A DNA stretch of 64,000 nt from Aliiglaciecola sp. M165 (GTDB lineage: Bacteria; Pseudomonadota; Gammaproteobacteria; Enterobacterales; Alteromonadaceae). Positions 1-10,065 of this stretch are shown here, in pieces. The translations under genes and the position numbers were made by a program. Numbering within the stretch: the first letter of the stretch is position 1; each line of letters starts with the position of its first letter. The stretch is taken from assembly GCF_007197995.1 (NCBI RefSeq), contig NZ_VKKH01000002.1:248001-312000 (forward strand), in the 5' to 3' direction. The notes beneath the pieces were generated by a model. That model was not told the DNA's origin. It searched no databases and was given only the letters and a program-made list of their open reading frames with translations.

Positions 1-683
1 ATACGCAGTACGTTTGCGCCTAAGCCAGCCAACGTTCGGGTAGCAACCGGCCCTGCCAAAACCCGCGTCATATCCAATACTTTTAATCCTTTGAGCGGCC
101 TTTGTGGGGTTCCTTTCCAAGCTTTAGAACGCCCACTTGTGCCGTGCCAATCAACTAAAGGTTCGTCTTTGAGACAACTTCCATGAGGATGATTCTGCCA
201 TTGAGCATTGCTGCGCATAGCTGCGGCAACGCCGCCTTTTTCAACAATGGCAGATTCCAGCGCGTCTTTCTTCCAGTTTAACAAAGCCTGCTGGACATCA
301 TCTCGAACGGCTTTTGTGCCAATCACCTGAAGCGCCGCTTGTCGATGATGAGCCAAATTGGTGTGCAGCCTTATCCAGCCATCGCTACATTGATAAATTC
401 CTGCGATTGCATCCCATACCGGTGGTAGTGGCCAACCGATTGGATACAAGGATTGAGCAAACCACATAGATGCTAATCGACGGTCGACCCCGGGTGGTCC
501 TGAATCAATTTGTGCAACAGATTGCAGTAAATCGCCCAAGGCACAACCCACTGCCGCAATTGAAGCGACGGCCAAATCAGTGACGGCAAAACAAGAGTGT
601 AATGACGGTCCAGGCGAGAGCTGAAAATCTTGTTTGATACCCAGCGCAGAAAAAATCGCTTGCTCGATTTTTACAGTGCTCAT
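1..683 (-). CDS. CoA-transferase family III (CaiB/BaiF-like), 3' end beyond window
   Basis: An open frame reads leftward from an ATG at 681-683 to the window edge without a stop (227 codons visible). The first ~190 residues are rich in Trp, His and Ala. They are followed by a segment containing LKGLKVLDMTRVLAGP, which is the usual N-terminus of a family III CoA-transferase domain (the same block opens the complete enzyme at 49272). The protein is therefore probably a long, two-part member of the family with an N-terminal half-domain; the catalytic Asp region would lie outside the window. It starts 3 bases after the stop of the hydrolase-like gene at 687-2117, so the two are likely co-transcribed. 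The acyl substrate cannot be told. Confidence 0.8.
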   Translation of the reverse strand, partial: MSTVKIEQAIFSALGIKQDFQLSPGPSLHSCFAVTDLAVASIAAVGCALGDLLQSVAQIDSGPPGVDRRLASMWFAQSLYPIGWPLPPVWDAIAGIYQCSDGWIRLHTNLAHHRQAALQVIGTKAVRDDVQQALLNWKKDALESAIVEKGGVAAAMRSNAQWQNHPHGSCLKDEPLVDWHGTSGRSKAWKGTPQRPLKGLKVLDMTRVLAGPVATRTLAGLGANVLR

Positions 684-686
684 CAA

Positions 687-2117
687 TCACAAATCGCCAG
701 AAAATGACGTGAGGTTTAAGGCTTGGCGAAGTTTAACAATATGCTCAGGACTACCAAGTTGATCATAACTGCTGTGCCACTTCCAGTAATTCGTATGAGT
801 GAAAAAACCAGGCATGGAGCCAGGTTTGTTAGCCTCTACCGCAATATCTAATACTGGCGTGACCGGTTGGGACTCGGCTTTTTGTTCAGCTTTGGTAATT
901 TGAGGATTGGCAAACGCCCGACTAACTGGGCCAGAAATGATATCCCCGCAAAATATCTTGCTTGATGGTGAATAAATATTGGTCCACCGCACAGGTGCAA
1001 ACACTGCGCCGTGATGAAGGAACTGTTTGTTATCCGTCTGATAATAATAGTGCTGGTTTTCTTTTACCGGTGGCGCGGTTGGATATTCTCTGTCTAACTT
1101 GCGTTCTACAAAATGTTTTTTGTCTTTAAACAACATAAAGTCGGCATAGGTCAAAGGACTGCCCAGAGTCACTAAGTCGGAAATTAACCAGGGACTGTGT
1201 TTTACCCTCGTTGAAGCCGCTTGTGCTACATCTTGTTGCAGCAGCAAAAATAGCTGGTGTTGAAGCTCGCGATAGCGCGCCATGTTTGCTGACCCATCAA
1301 TAGATTCCATTTCGTGGATCAGGGCCAACGCCTCTTTCGACAAAGGGAGCGACTTGCCAGTATTACTTTTAAACTTATTACTTCGTGCCCAATATTGGGT
1401 CAAAACGTCATAGGCAATGACTGAACCTAAACTGTGCCCAACCAGCACGATACGGTCATATTTCCCTGTAGCGACTATGCTTTCAAGTAATTTCACTCCA
1501 CCATCACGTATGGCTTGTCGTACTTTTATATTCGATGGGGAGGCTGTGATATATCGCGCTACATCACCCAGATAATTGACGATAATGCCTAGCAGTGCAC
1601 CTAAACCTAGAATGAGTACAGGTTTTAATATCGTGAAATAGAACCAAGACAACTGATTAACAGACTCGGATGTCGCCGTTGGGTCGGCAACATCATCGTT
1701 ACCAGACGTAAACCAAAACAACATGGCGATAGCAAAAATTAGCGTCCATACAAGGTAGATAATAGGCCGTAGCGCAGAAGGAAAATCAGAAGGTTTACGC
1801 AGCAACATCGACACCAGCCAGGATTTAACTTGATCGATGGTTGTGCCAACGGTGTGATGGGCCCAATAGTATTCGTAAAAATCCACCCGTGAGGTCTTTT
1901 GAGCTGATTCAGAGCTTTTAATGACCGCGTAATCGGTGGTCAGACGGCGGTGTTCAAAAGACTCAGATACCTCGCTAGGTTTGTTCCAAAATCGCGTGTT
2001 CTGCAAACTCTCGTCTTTAACCCAAACGGATTTGACAAATTCCCTTACCGTTTCCATGGGCCGCTGTTCGCCAATTCCATGCACTAAGATTACAGCTTGC
2101 TTTTTTGGGCTATTCAT
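687..2117 (-). CDS. Membrane-associated alpha/beta-hydrolase-like protein
   Basis: A protein of 476 residues. An N-terminal VILVHGIGEQ strand-loop and, near residue 228, a GHSLGS nucleophile elbow indicate an alpha/beta-hydrolase fold of the lipase/esterase kind. Between them, around residues 118-138 and 160-185, are two strongly hydrophobic segments, so the enzyme is probably membrane anchored with the fold interrupted by the transmembrane pair. I chose the ATG at 2115-2117 because GAGG lies 5 bases upstream; the in-frame GTG two codons earlier overlaps that site. Substrate unknown. The long C-terminal half after the elbow shows nothing I recognise apart from a possible acid/His region. Confidence 0.6.
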   Translation of the reverse strand: MNSPKKQAVILVHGIGEQRPMETVREFVKSVWVKDESLQNTRFWNKPSEVSESFEHRRLTTDYAVIKSSESAQKTSRVDFYEYYWAHHTVGTTIDQVKSWLVSMLLRKPSDFPSALRPIIYLVWTLIFAIAMLFWFTSGNDDVADPTATSESVNQLSWFYFTILKPVLILGLGALLGIIVNYLGDVARYITASPSNIKVRQAIRDGGVKLLESIVATGKYDRIVLVGHSLGSVIAYDVLTQYWARSNKFKSNTGKSLPLSKEALALIHEMESIDGSANMARYRELQHQLFLLLQQDVAQAASTRVKHSPWLISDLVTLGSPLTYADFMLFKDKKHFVERKLDREYPTAPPVKENQHYYYQTDNKQFLHHGAVFAPVRWTNIYSPSSKIFCGDIISGPVSRAFANPQITKAEQKAESQPVTPVLDIAVEANKPGSMPGFFTHTNYWKWHSSYDQLGSPEHIVKLRQALNLTSFSGDL

Positions 2118-2244
2118 TGGCACCTCAATGTTTTTATCTGAACATCAGCAATTGGACTGCACAGCTCTCGCCAAACCATTTAACGTTATTGTTACCCATG
2201 CTACTGCAGCTGACAACAATAGTTATCCTGGTCGTATCAGACTT

Positions 2245-2272
2245 ATACCAATCCACATAAAGAAGTGGTCAG
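2245..2272 (+). repeat. Solitary copy of the ATACCAATCC terminal repeat
   Basis: Twenty-seven bases here match the left terminal repeat of the element at 19614-19878 with one difference (CACATAAAG against CACACAAAG). No partner repeat is found within the next several hundred bases, so this is a one-ended remnant or an independent short copy between two leftward genes. Confidence 0.7.
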
Positions 2273-2303
2273 GTTTCGTTTACCAGTGAGCTTTAATGGA
2301 GTT

Positions 2304-3656
2304 TTACTCAGGTTTGGCGTTCAATTGATGTAACGATAACTCGAGGGACTCTACGCAACATTGAAAATCGTTTAGATCGACGCCTTGGTATGGCTGGAGT
2401 GCATGAAGGCGCTTAATTGCATCAAGTTGTTCTTGGGCAAATTGCCGGGTAGCAGATCCACTTCTAAGTTCAACCAGATGAGTCAAACCCTCTATTAGTC
2501 TAATTGTTACCGCTACTGAGGAAATTCCATATTGACGAATCTGATCATAGGCAGTACTCGCCAACCCTGCGAAGGAGTGTGGGCACCCCTCTAAACGACG
2601 TACTCCGTTGTCATCACAACTAATCTGTTGGTCTATGTCAATTTGGGCAATTTGGCATAGGATTGTCGTCAATTTGTCTACACAAGTTATTGCGGTATAA
2701 GGATCATTAACCCCAGGAGATAATGCCCTCACCGCAACTTCTACCAACTGGTGGATGGCATATTCTGGATCTTGAATAGGGGTACGTTGGCTGCCGATGA
2801 CCATGCTTTCAGTCAAATCGTGCTCATCTTGAGATGAAAGGCTATGGTTTGATCGTATTTCGGCCAAAATCATTCCCTCGATAATCAAATTTCCAGGTCG
2901 CTTTTTAAGTTTAACGAATAAGCCTTGTTCAACAGCTTGTTTAAATAGGCTGTCTCGGTTCACCACCTGAAGATAACCATTTTTAGTTGCCGAAATGAAT
3001 GACAGCTCAGTAAAGGCAGGTTGTACTTTAGCTGGTGTTCTTTCACTTTCTTGCAATGCTGTTTTATTGCCAGTTGAATCTTCGCCTTTAAGCTGGCCAA
3101 TTGTGTGATCAATTTCACAATAAACGTCATTGACCACATGATCTGCACGAATAGACAACGCTACGTGATGGATAAAAAATATTAATACTAGGACACAAAA
3201 CGCGGTTGACGCTAAGCACCAAAGTACACCAAGGCGAAAACCGATGTCTTGGTTTGATGCCAAACTCATAGCGTAGAGTAAAATAACGCAGTATGAGAAA
3301 TTGGAAATAAAAGTGCCAAGGACAAACTGGGTGCCGGGATCGTTCATAAAATTTCGGATGAGGCGCGGTCCGAATTGTGAAGACGCTAAGGTCAACACAA
3401 CGATCGTGATCGAGAATGCAATACTAGTGACAGTAATCATAGATGCCGCCACCGTGGATAAAAGGGTTTGCACGGTTTCGTGATCTAACGCGGACAGTGC
3501 ATTGTACCAGCTAGCGTTTTTGCTATGCATCACCCCATCGACATGAACAAGAACCCACGCAACAAAAACTGACAGAATGACCATTAACACAGGTATAAAC
3601 CAAAAGCTGGTTTTAACTGCATCGATCGTTTTGATTAGTCGATTGGATAGCTTCAA
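2304..3656 (-). CDS. DUF2254-family membrane protein
   Basis: A protein of 450 residues. Hydrophobic segments lie near residues 17-38, 65-90, 110-132 and 143-168. The SMITVTSIAFSITIVVLTLA stretch followed by SQFGPRLIRNFM is the conserved core of the DUF2254 predicted membrane family; the C-terminal half is soluble and contains the conserved ALSPGVNDPYTA block. Length is normal for the family. The function is unknown. It stands alone, with a decayed repeat end on its left and a terminator for the next gene on its right. Confidence 0.85.
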   Translation of the reverse strand: MKLSNRLIKTIDAVKTSFWFIPVLMVILSVFVAWVLVHVDGVMHSKNASWYNALSALDHETVQTLLSTVAASMITVTSIAFSITIVVLTLASSQFGPRLIRNFMNDPGTQFVLGTFISNFSYCVILLYAMSLASNQDIGFRLGVLWCLASTAFCVLVLIFFIHHVALSIRADHVVNDVYCEIDHTIGQLKGEDSTGNKTALQESERTPAKVQPAFTELSFISATKNGYLQVVNRDSLFKQAVEQGLFVKLKKRPGNLIIEGMILAEIRSNHSLSSQDEHDLTESMVIGSQRTPIQDPEYAIHQLVEVAVRALSPGVNDPYTAITCVDKLTTILCQIAQIDIDQQISCDDNGVRRLEGCPHSFAGLASTAYDQIRQYGISSVAVTIRLIEGLTHLVELRSGSATRQFAQEQLDAIKRLHALQPYQGVDLNDFQCCVESLELSLHQLNAKPE

Positions 3657-3827
3657 ATCGAGTCCACGAGTATTAACATTAGATTGCTTCCGATAGAAAC
3701 GATAAATAAACAGTAGCGCACAAATCTTTTTTCAGCATGTATTTTTAGAATCTAGATTATGAAGAAAGAGGAGAAAAGCGCTGCTTCGGTGTGCCTTAGA
3801 GAGTTTTGCCCAATACGCCCGCAGCGC

Positions 3828-3851
3828 AAAAAGAGAGCCGAAGCTCTCTTT
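3828..3851 (-). terminator. Intrinsic terminator of the small lipoprotein gene
   Basis: A perfect 9-bp stem (AAAGAGAGC / GCTCTCTTT) with a 4-base loop lies 10 bases beyond the stop codon at 3862. Read on the minus strand it is followed by a run of T. Confidence 0.75.
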
Positions 3852-3861
3852 GCAACGAGAC

Positions 3862-4056
3862 TTAACAGTCTTTATCTTTAGCGTCTACGCCTTCTTTGAC
3901 CTCTTCACAAGCATCTTCGACAGCATTCCCGGCGTCAGTCACGAGTTCATCTACAGTTTCTCCCGCCTCCTCTGCGCTGTCGTCTCCGCAAGCAGCTAAA
4001 GATAAAGTGAAAAAAGCGACTAGTGATAACTTTGATAATAAATTTAGATTTTTCAT
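3862..4056 (-). CDS. Small acidic lipoprotein
   Basis: A protein of 64 residues with a clear lipoprotein signal: Lys near the start, a hydrophobic core, and LSLAAC with the lipidated Cys at position 23. The mature part is only 42 residues, strongly acidic and Ala-rich, with two further Cys near the C-terminus that could pair. AAGGA lies 8-9 bases before the ATG. It resembles the many short envelope lipoproteins of gammaproteobacteria but I recognise no family. It sits next to a DUF1328 gene on the same strand and has its own terminator, which supports a real, separately ended transcript. Confidence 0.8.
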   Translation of the reverse strand: MKNLNLLSKLSLVAFFTLSLAACGDDSAEEAGETVDELVTDAGNAVEDACEEVKEGVDAKDKDC

Positions 4057-4107
4057 GACGATTTCCTTATTTAGTAGAAATTTACTTATATAGAGTTTTT
4101 ACTGCAT

Positions 4108-4284
4108 TTAAATTCTAGGCGATTTTCCGCGAATAGCCTGCGCAATGAGTGAAACAACCAGCAGGACAACAAACAAAAAGAATACAAACTTTGCAATTCC
4201 TGCGGCGGCACCTGCGATACCACCAAATCCAAAGACTGCAGCGACGATTGCGATAATGAAAAAAGTTAAAGCCCAACCCAACAT
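4108..4284 (-). CDS. DUF1328-family small membrane protein
   Basis: A peptide of 58 residues made of two hydrophobic helices (about 3-20 and 27-50) joined by a Gly/Ala-rich turn ([15 protein letters not shown]), ending in a short basic tail. This is the usual composition and length of DUF1328 (YtjA-type) inner-membrane peptides, whose role is not established. The ATG at 4282-4284 is preceded by GGAGG at 7-11 bases; a longer in-frame reading to 4323 lacks such a site and is not used. Confidence 0.88.
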   Translation of the reverse strand: MLGWALTFFIIAIVAAVFGFGGIAGAAAGIAKFVFFLFVVLLVVSLIAQAIRGKSPRI

Positions 4285-4540
4285 TGTTTTTTCCTCCAGT
4301 TTAAAAAGCGAGAACACTAACAATCACTTGCAAATTTACGTGATACTTCTGGAAGTGCAGTTTCAACGATTAGGTTGCGAATTATGCGCCAATCTTTCAG
4401 ACTTATTTAACTATATGTTTTTAATCACTTTTAATAAACATTTTAAAAAAATCTCAGAATGAACTTTTGATTAGAATTGCAAGTATTACACTTAACGGCG
4501 TAATAATTTCATAGCCGTTGGCAATTTTGAGAGAGTAATA

Positions 4541-5749
4541 ATGAGCAGTGAAGGAAATTCAAACAGTCGCGTTTACAGATTATTGTTAGGCATTTCCAGC
4601 TCGACTAAAATTGCAGACCTACTTGTCTCTCCCAAAACCACATTGCCCTACATCCTAACCGCGAGCGGTGCACCAGGTTGGCTAATTCCACTTCTGGTGC
4701 CCATAAAGGAATCTGGTTCACTTATTCCTCAGTGGTTATTAAAAACGACCGTTTCAAAAAGATTTGGTAATCGCACTAGCCTGTGGCGTATAGGGGCACT
4801 CACTCAAGGTTTGGGGATCCTTTTTCTTGTCGCAAGTATTGCATTGTTTACCGAGCAGTTACTCGCAGCAAGTGTGCTTGGACTCTTGATTTTGATAAGT
4901 TTTGGCCGATCGATTTGTTCGTTAAGTATGAAAGATATACAAGCTGAAAGCATTGCTAAAGGCGAGAGAGGGAAATTGATTGGCCTCGCCTCCTCCATTT
5001 CAGGTGGGCTGACAATGGTCTCATCAGCGGTTTTTTTATTGTCTGACCAACCCCTAACGCAGGGCATAAGCTACGGGCTACTAATCGTTGGTGGGTTATT
5101 ATTTTTGTTATCCATGTTATTTTCGTTGCCACTTTCTGTTCGTTATTCTCCAGAGTCCTCTGAACAGGAAAACATGCAACATTTCTGGCGGACAATTACA
5201 GAAGAAAAGAATTTACGCCATATCATTCTTAGTCGAATTCTAATGCTGCACAGTGCCTTGATTGTACCTTACATCGTCGCATCTGCTGTCGACAGTACCT
5301 CGACTACCTCTCAACTTCCTTTCTTTGTTGGCTTGTCGGCATTTGCATCACTCATCTCTTCATACATTTGGGGGATGTATGCAGACAAGGGAGCCATTAC
5401 CACTTTGCGTATAGCCGCTACTGTTTGCATCTTAAGCGCATTAACCTTTGCAATAGGTCTCGATGAGTTAACCAATACAATGAAACTGATGCTGTTCTTT
5501 TTGTTAACCTTAGGCCATGCAGGGATTAGGACAGGAAGAAAGACCTATTTATTGGATATAACCGAACGTTCAAACCGAACCGGCTATGTCGCTGCGGGCA
5601 ATACATGTGTCGGCATTGGGCTATTGTTATTGGGTGGTTTCTACGCACTGTTATCAAACTATATTGATGCAAATGTTGTGATGGTGATGACCATCGTTAT
5701 GATTTTAGGGCTTGCTCATACTGTGAAGTTGAAAAGCGTCAAATCCTAG
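4541..5749 (+). CDS. MFS transporter
   Basis: A protein of 402 residues with about ten to twelve hydrophobic segments spread over its whole length in two halves, with a polar loop in the middle (around residues 205-230, SPESSEQENMQ). This is the layout of a major facilitator superfamily permease of usual size. GAGAG lies just upstream of the ATG. No charged signature identifies the substrate. It stands alone, divergent from the DUF1328 gene and convergent with hemB. Confidence 0.72.
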   Translation: MSSEGNSNSRVYRLLLGISSSTKIADLLVSPKTTLPYILTASGAPGWLIPLLVPIKESGSLIPQWLLKTTVSKRFGNRTSLWRIGALTQGLGILFLVASIALFTEQLLAASVLGLLILISFGRSICSLSMKDIQAESIAKGERGKLIGLASSISGGLTMVSSAVFLLSDQPLTQGISYGLLIVGGLLFLLSMLFSLPLSVRYSPESSEQENMQHFWRTITEEKNLRHIILSRILMLHSALIVPYIVASAVDSTSTTSQLPFFVGLSAFASLISSYIWGMYADKGAITTLRIAATVCILSALTFAIGLDELTNTMKLMLFFLLTLGHAGIRTGRKTYLLDITERSNRTGYVAAGNTCVGIGLLLLGGFYALLSNYIDANVVMVMTIVMILGLAHTVKLKSVKS

Positions 5750-5799
5750 TCAGCTGCCCCTGTCAGGCAGCGTTGGGCTTCCAAGACATCTAGTAATAG

Positions 5800-6804
<1,005 letters not shown>

Positions 6805-6820
6805 TCACAACCTTCATTAG

Positions 6821-8719
6821 TTAAACGCTATCACGAGCATGAACATGATCGGCGACCACTTTGTTTCTTCCACCTCGTTTTGCCTCGTAGAGAAACTTAT
6901 CTGCGGTTTCAAGCAAGTTTTTCTCGTCTTCAGCCGATGTCACGACTGTGGTCGCCACTCCAGCACTAATTGTAATATTCATCACGATGTCATCGACTTG
7001 AATAGGCTTATCTTCGATCTGTTTTCGCACTGTTTCAGCGACTAACGTGGCCCCGGGCAAATCAGTATTGGGCAGGATCAATGCAAATTCTTCGCCACCG
7101 TATCGACACGCATCATCAGTTGTCCGCTTAAGGTTTTCTTTTAACGTTTTTGCTACGTTAATGATCACTTCGTCTCCCACTACATGACCGTGGGTATCAT
7201 TGATTTGCTTAAAGTTGTCTATGTCTAACATCACCACAGACAACTCCGTTTGTTCTCGCCGGCAACGTCGCACTTCGGCCTGATATTTTTTATCAAAGTG
7301 CTTGCGGTTGCGGATACCTGTCAGACTATCGGTCAAGGTTTGTTGCTCAAGCTCATTGTTAGTATCGGATAATTCCCGCAACGCTATCTCCAACTCCAAC
7401 GTGCGTTCTTGTACTTTGTATTCCAAGTCCTCTTGGGCTTCTTCTTGCAAACGTAATGTTTTTTCTTGTGACTCACGCGCCATCCGCTCTTCAAGCAATG
7501 CCAGTTCCTGAACTTTAAATTGCTCATCCCGTTGTTGCCCATAAGCTATCGCCAGAGCAAACGCCAGCATGAAGGTTTCAATGGCAGCACCAAACATTAA
7601 AAGGTAATGTGCAGGGAGTTCGACCTTAAGAATATCCGCACTTTCAATGCTCGATAAAAATCCGCTCACTAACAATGCCGACCAGGCAAGTAAATAAAAA
7701 CGCGCTAACTTAACACCCTTGATCCACAGCAGCGCTCCCGTGGCAAAAACCAGAGTCACACTCAGGCACAATAAAACCAGGTATAGCATGATGTAATAGT
7801 GATATGGAACGATAAAGCTGGCGACTAACGCGATACTCAGGACAACTTTGGAAATATTTAGCAGCCGCTCCATGATGCGACTATGAGCTTTAACATTGAG
7901 TAGCTGTTGACTAAAAATCATCACAAACAAGATGGTACAGGTTGCAAAAATACCGATACTACGACTTTGCAGCCAAATCCAATCTGGCCATAAATATTTG
8001 AAGCCCAACCCGTGCATTGTGAGCAAGGTTAACGTCATCGAAACGACGTAAATACTATAGGTTAAAAACGTATTTGAACCGGTTGTTACGTAAAAAAACA
8101 AATTGCTTAAGGTCATAGCGGCCATAAAACCAAAAAACAATCCTAAGACCAGGTTGTGTTCGCCGTTGTAGATCAAATAATCACTTTCATGCCAAATTCT
8201 GATTGGCAGCTTAACGGTGCCAGCCGTTTGAATCTTCACGATCACATCAAGTTGAGTAAGCGATTGCGGCACCGGAAACAACAATTTCTCGCTTTTAATT
8301 GCACGTTCTTCAAATGGCTTCTTGTCACCGCCATGATATTCCGCAACCAGTTCACCGTTTTGGAAATACCAGATTTCAACCACGTCCAACACTGCGTAAT
8401 CAACTTCAAGCAAACGGGGTTCTGGGTTGATCGGCGGGGGGATGATGAATTTAAACCAATACGGATTTGGGTTCATGCCATAGGATAAAAGCTCATTCGA
8501 CTCTTTTTCCCACTCTAAATCTGGCAATGCCCGCATGTTTTCGATGGTCAGATCGTCATTCTTATCCTCGATAAAAAGCGTGCCTTTTCCTACCTCAAAA
8601 AGATAGTCGGTGGCTTTTCCCATTTGCGCAACACTTATGATGCAAAACAGCGCCAAGACACACACCAAGCCAACTGACCAAGTCTGGTTAAAGCGAACTG
8701 TTTGGCTATTCAGAAGCAA
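6821..8719 (-). CDS. 7TMR-DISM membrane diguanylate cyclase
   Basis: A protein of 632 residues: an N-terminal signal/anchor, an extracytoplasmic domain (about 35-180) of the 7TMR-DISMED2 type, seven hydrophobic segments (about 190-400), a coiled coil (about 405-460) and a GGDEF domain. The active-site loop reads GGEEF and an RTTD inhibitory site stands five residues before it, so it should make c-di-GMP and be product-inhibited. The best start is the TTG at 8717-8719, with GGAG 7 bases before it lying inside tatD; the two genes overlap by 14 bases, which suggests translational coupling. The ligand of the outer domain is unknown, though such domains often bind carbohydrates. Confidence 0.9.
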   Translation of the reverse strand: MLLNSQTVRFNQTWSVGLVCVLALFCIISVAQMGKATDYLFEVGKGTLFIEDKNDDLTIENMRALPDLEWEKESNELLSYGMNPNPYWFKFIIPPPINPEPRLLEVDYAVLDVVEIWYFQNGELVAEYHGGDKKPFEERAIKSEKLLFPVPQSLTQLDVIVKIQTAGTVKLPIRIWHESDYLIYNGEHNLVLGLFFGFMAAMTLSNLFFYVTTGSNTFLTYSIYVVSMTLTLLTMHGLGFKYLWPDWIWLQSRSIGIFATCTILFVMIFSQQLLNVKAHSRIMERLLNISKVVLSIALVASFIVPYHYYIMLYLVLLCLSVTLVFATGALLWIKGVKLARFYLLAWSALLVSGFLSSIESADILKVELPAHYLLMFGAAIETFMLAFALAIAYGQQRDEQFKVQELALLEERMARESQEKTLRLQEEAQEDLEYKVQERTLELEIALRELSDTNNELEQQTLTDSLTGIRNRKHFDKKYQAEVRRCRREQTELSVVMLDIDNFKQINDTHGHVVGDEVIINVAKTLKENLKRTTDDACRYGGEEFALILPNTDLPGATLVAETVRKQIEDKPIQVDDIVMNITISAGVATTVVTSAEDEKNLLETADKFLYEAKRGGRNKVVADHVHARDSV

Positions 8720-9503
8720 AATCAGGCTCCAAGTTCAAAACACTGAGTGTATTTCGCCAACAATGATGCTTCAAGTACTGAACGTCCACATCGAGTAATT
8801 CAGCAACAAATTGGGCAATGTGAGGAATAGTTGCCGGCTCATTGTTGCGGGATTTGGTTTTTAGTGTTTTAGGCTTTAAATACGGTGCGTCGGTTTCTAG
8901 CAAGAGTTTATCGATGGAGATATGCGGCAGTGCTGTCCGAAGATCTTCACCTCTTTTTGGATCGCACACCCATCCTGTAATCCCAAAATAACATCCCAAT
9001 GAGGCGTAAGCTTGCATCTGTTCTAGGTTACCAGTAAAACAATGCACGATGGCTGCTGGAAGGTCTTTGTGATATTTCTCCAGCAGCGCGAATTGTTGCT
9101 CAAAAGCGTCTCGTTCATGCAAATATACTGGCAATTGAATTTCGCATGCCAACTGTAATTGTTGCTCAAAAACGCTTAATTGCTGGTCAGCGGGTGAAAA
9201 GTTTCGATTAAAATCCAGACCACACTCACCGATTGCCACGACTTTGGGATTCGTCGCCAAATGCCTGAGTTCATCGATGAAATGACTCGACACATCTTTA
9301 GCATTGTGTGGATGCACGCCCGCAGTACTTAACATGTTTATCGGGTATTGCTCGGCAAGTTTAGCTGCTTCAGCACTGTGCGGATACGAGGTACCTATCA
9401 ACAGCATATGATGCACGCCCTTTTCAAGGGCATGCTGAAGGGTAGTTTCTGGATCTAGACGCTTATCGGGCATGTTTACCCCTACGTCAAACCAAGCTTC
9501 CAA
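8706..9503 (-). CDS. tatD: TatD-family metal-dependent DNase
   Basis: A protein of 265 residues matching TatD along its whole length: TAGVHPHNAK, VAIGECGLDFNRNFSP, HCFTGN, GITGWVCDPKRGE and LLLETDAPYL carry the metal-binding His, Glu and Asp residues. One unusual point is the N-terminus (MEAWFDVGVN), where the His pair of many homologues is absent, as in E. coli TatD itself. TatD is a 3'-5' exonuclease linked to DNA repair and is not part of the translocon. It follows the small secreted protein gene after 1 base. Confidence 0.95.
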   Translation of the reverse strand: MEAWFDVGVNMPDKRLDPETTLQHALEKGVHHMLLIGTSYPHSAEAAKLAEQYPINMLSTAGVHPHNAKDVSSHFIDELRHLATNPKVVAIGECGLDFNRNFSPADQQLSVFEQQLQLACEIQLPVYLHERDAFEQQFALLEKYHKDLPAAIVHCFTGNLEQMQAYASLGCYFGITGWVCDPKRGEDLRTALPHISIDKLLLETDAPYLKPKTLKTKSRNNEPATIPHIAQFVAELLDVDVQYLKHHCWRNTLSVLNLEPDFASE

Positions 9504-9504
9504 A

Positions 9505-10065
9505 TTATTTGACTCGACTAACCCGGATACGTCGATTAACAGAATCTTTGCTCATATGAAAAGAACCAATAGCCCCGCGCTCGACATAAATCACATCATT
9601 TTCTTTAATTGACAATGAACTTCCATCTGCTTCTCGCCATACATGTCCGTTATCGAGAGTAAACAGGCGTTTTTTTCGGGCGTCTTTTTTAATACTGACA
9701 ACAGTCGCGTAAATTTTATCTTCTGTGTCATCACGAAGATTACGCTGCTCCATGCCAAAATCCTGGTTCCTCGATGGTGACGCACTGACCGCAGGTTGCT
9801 GAGGCGCCGAGGTTTGAGGAACCGATGCAGATGGAGTATTTGCCGAAGTGGCTGGCAGAGGCGCTGGCACACTCATTAATTCATCGAGGCCGCCATATTT
9901 GTTTAAGTCGTTTACGATGCCGTCATAGCACACCAGTCTTTTTAGACTGTTCTGAACTTGACCACATTTTTTTAGAGCTTGAGAGATACTTTCAGCTTGC
10001 GCAGGCAAAGATAGCGAAGCGCTAACTACAACAAGGGACATTAACGCACTTTTTATATTTTTCAT
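9505..10065 (-). CDS. Secreted protein with a C...RLxCYD motif
   Basis: A protein of 186 residues with a Sec signal peptide (cleavage likely after LPAQA, residue 24). A short N-terminal segment KCGQVQNSLKRLVCYDGI carries the C...RL.CYD pattern found in several small periplasmic proteins. A Pro/Ser/Thr-rich linker (about 68-100) leads to a C-terminal beta-rich part (about 115-186) with the phrase FTLDNGHVWREADG. Its ATG overlaps the tatC stop by 4 bases (ATGA), and tatD begins 1 base after its end. I know no function. Its place inside the tat operon is notable. Confidence 0.75.
   Translation of the reverse strand: MKNIKSALMSLVVVSASLSLPAQAESISQALKKCGQVQNSLKRLVCYDGIVNDLNKYGGLDELMSVPAPLPATSANTPSASVPQTSAPQQPAVSASPSRNQDFGMEQRNLRDDTEDKIYATVVSIKKDARKKRLFTLDNGHVWREADGSSLSIKENDVIYVERGAIGSFHMSKDSVNRRIRVSRVK

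Noticed and set aside
3896-4093. 65-codon frame antisense to the small lipoprotein
   Set aside because: A low-complexity Ser/Ala run that is the complement of the acidic lipoprotein.
5753-5771. GCTGCC / GGCAGC stem between the MFS gene and hemB
   Set aside because: Short stem without a T-run on either strand; not strong enough to call a terminator.
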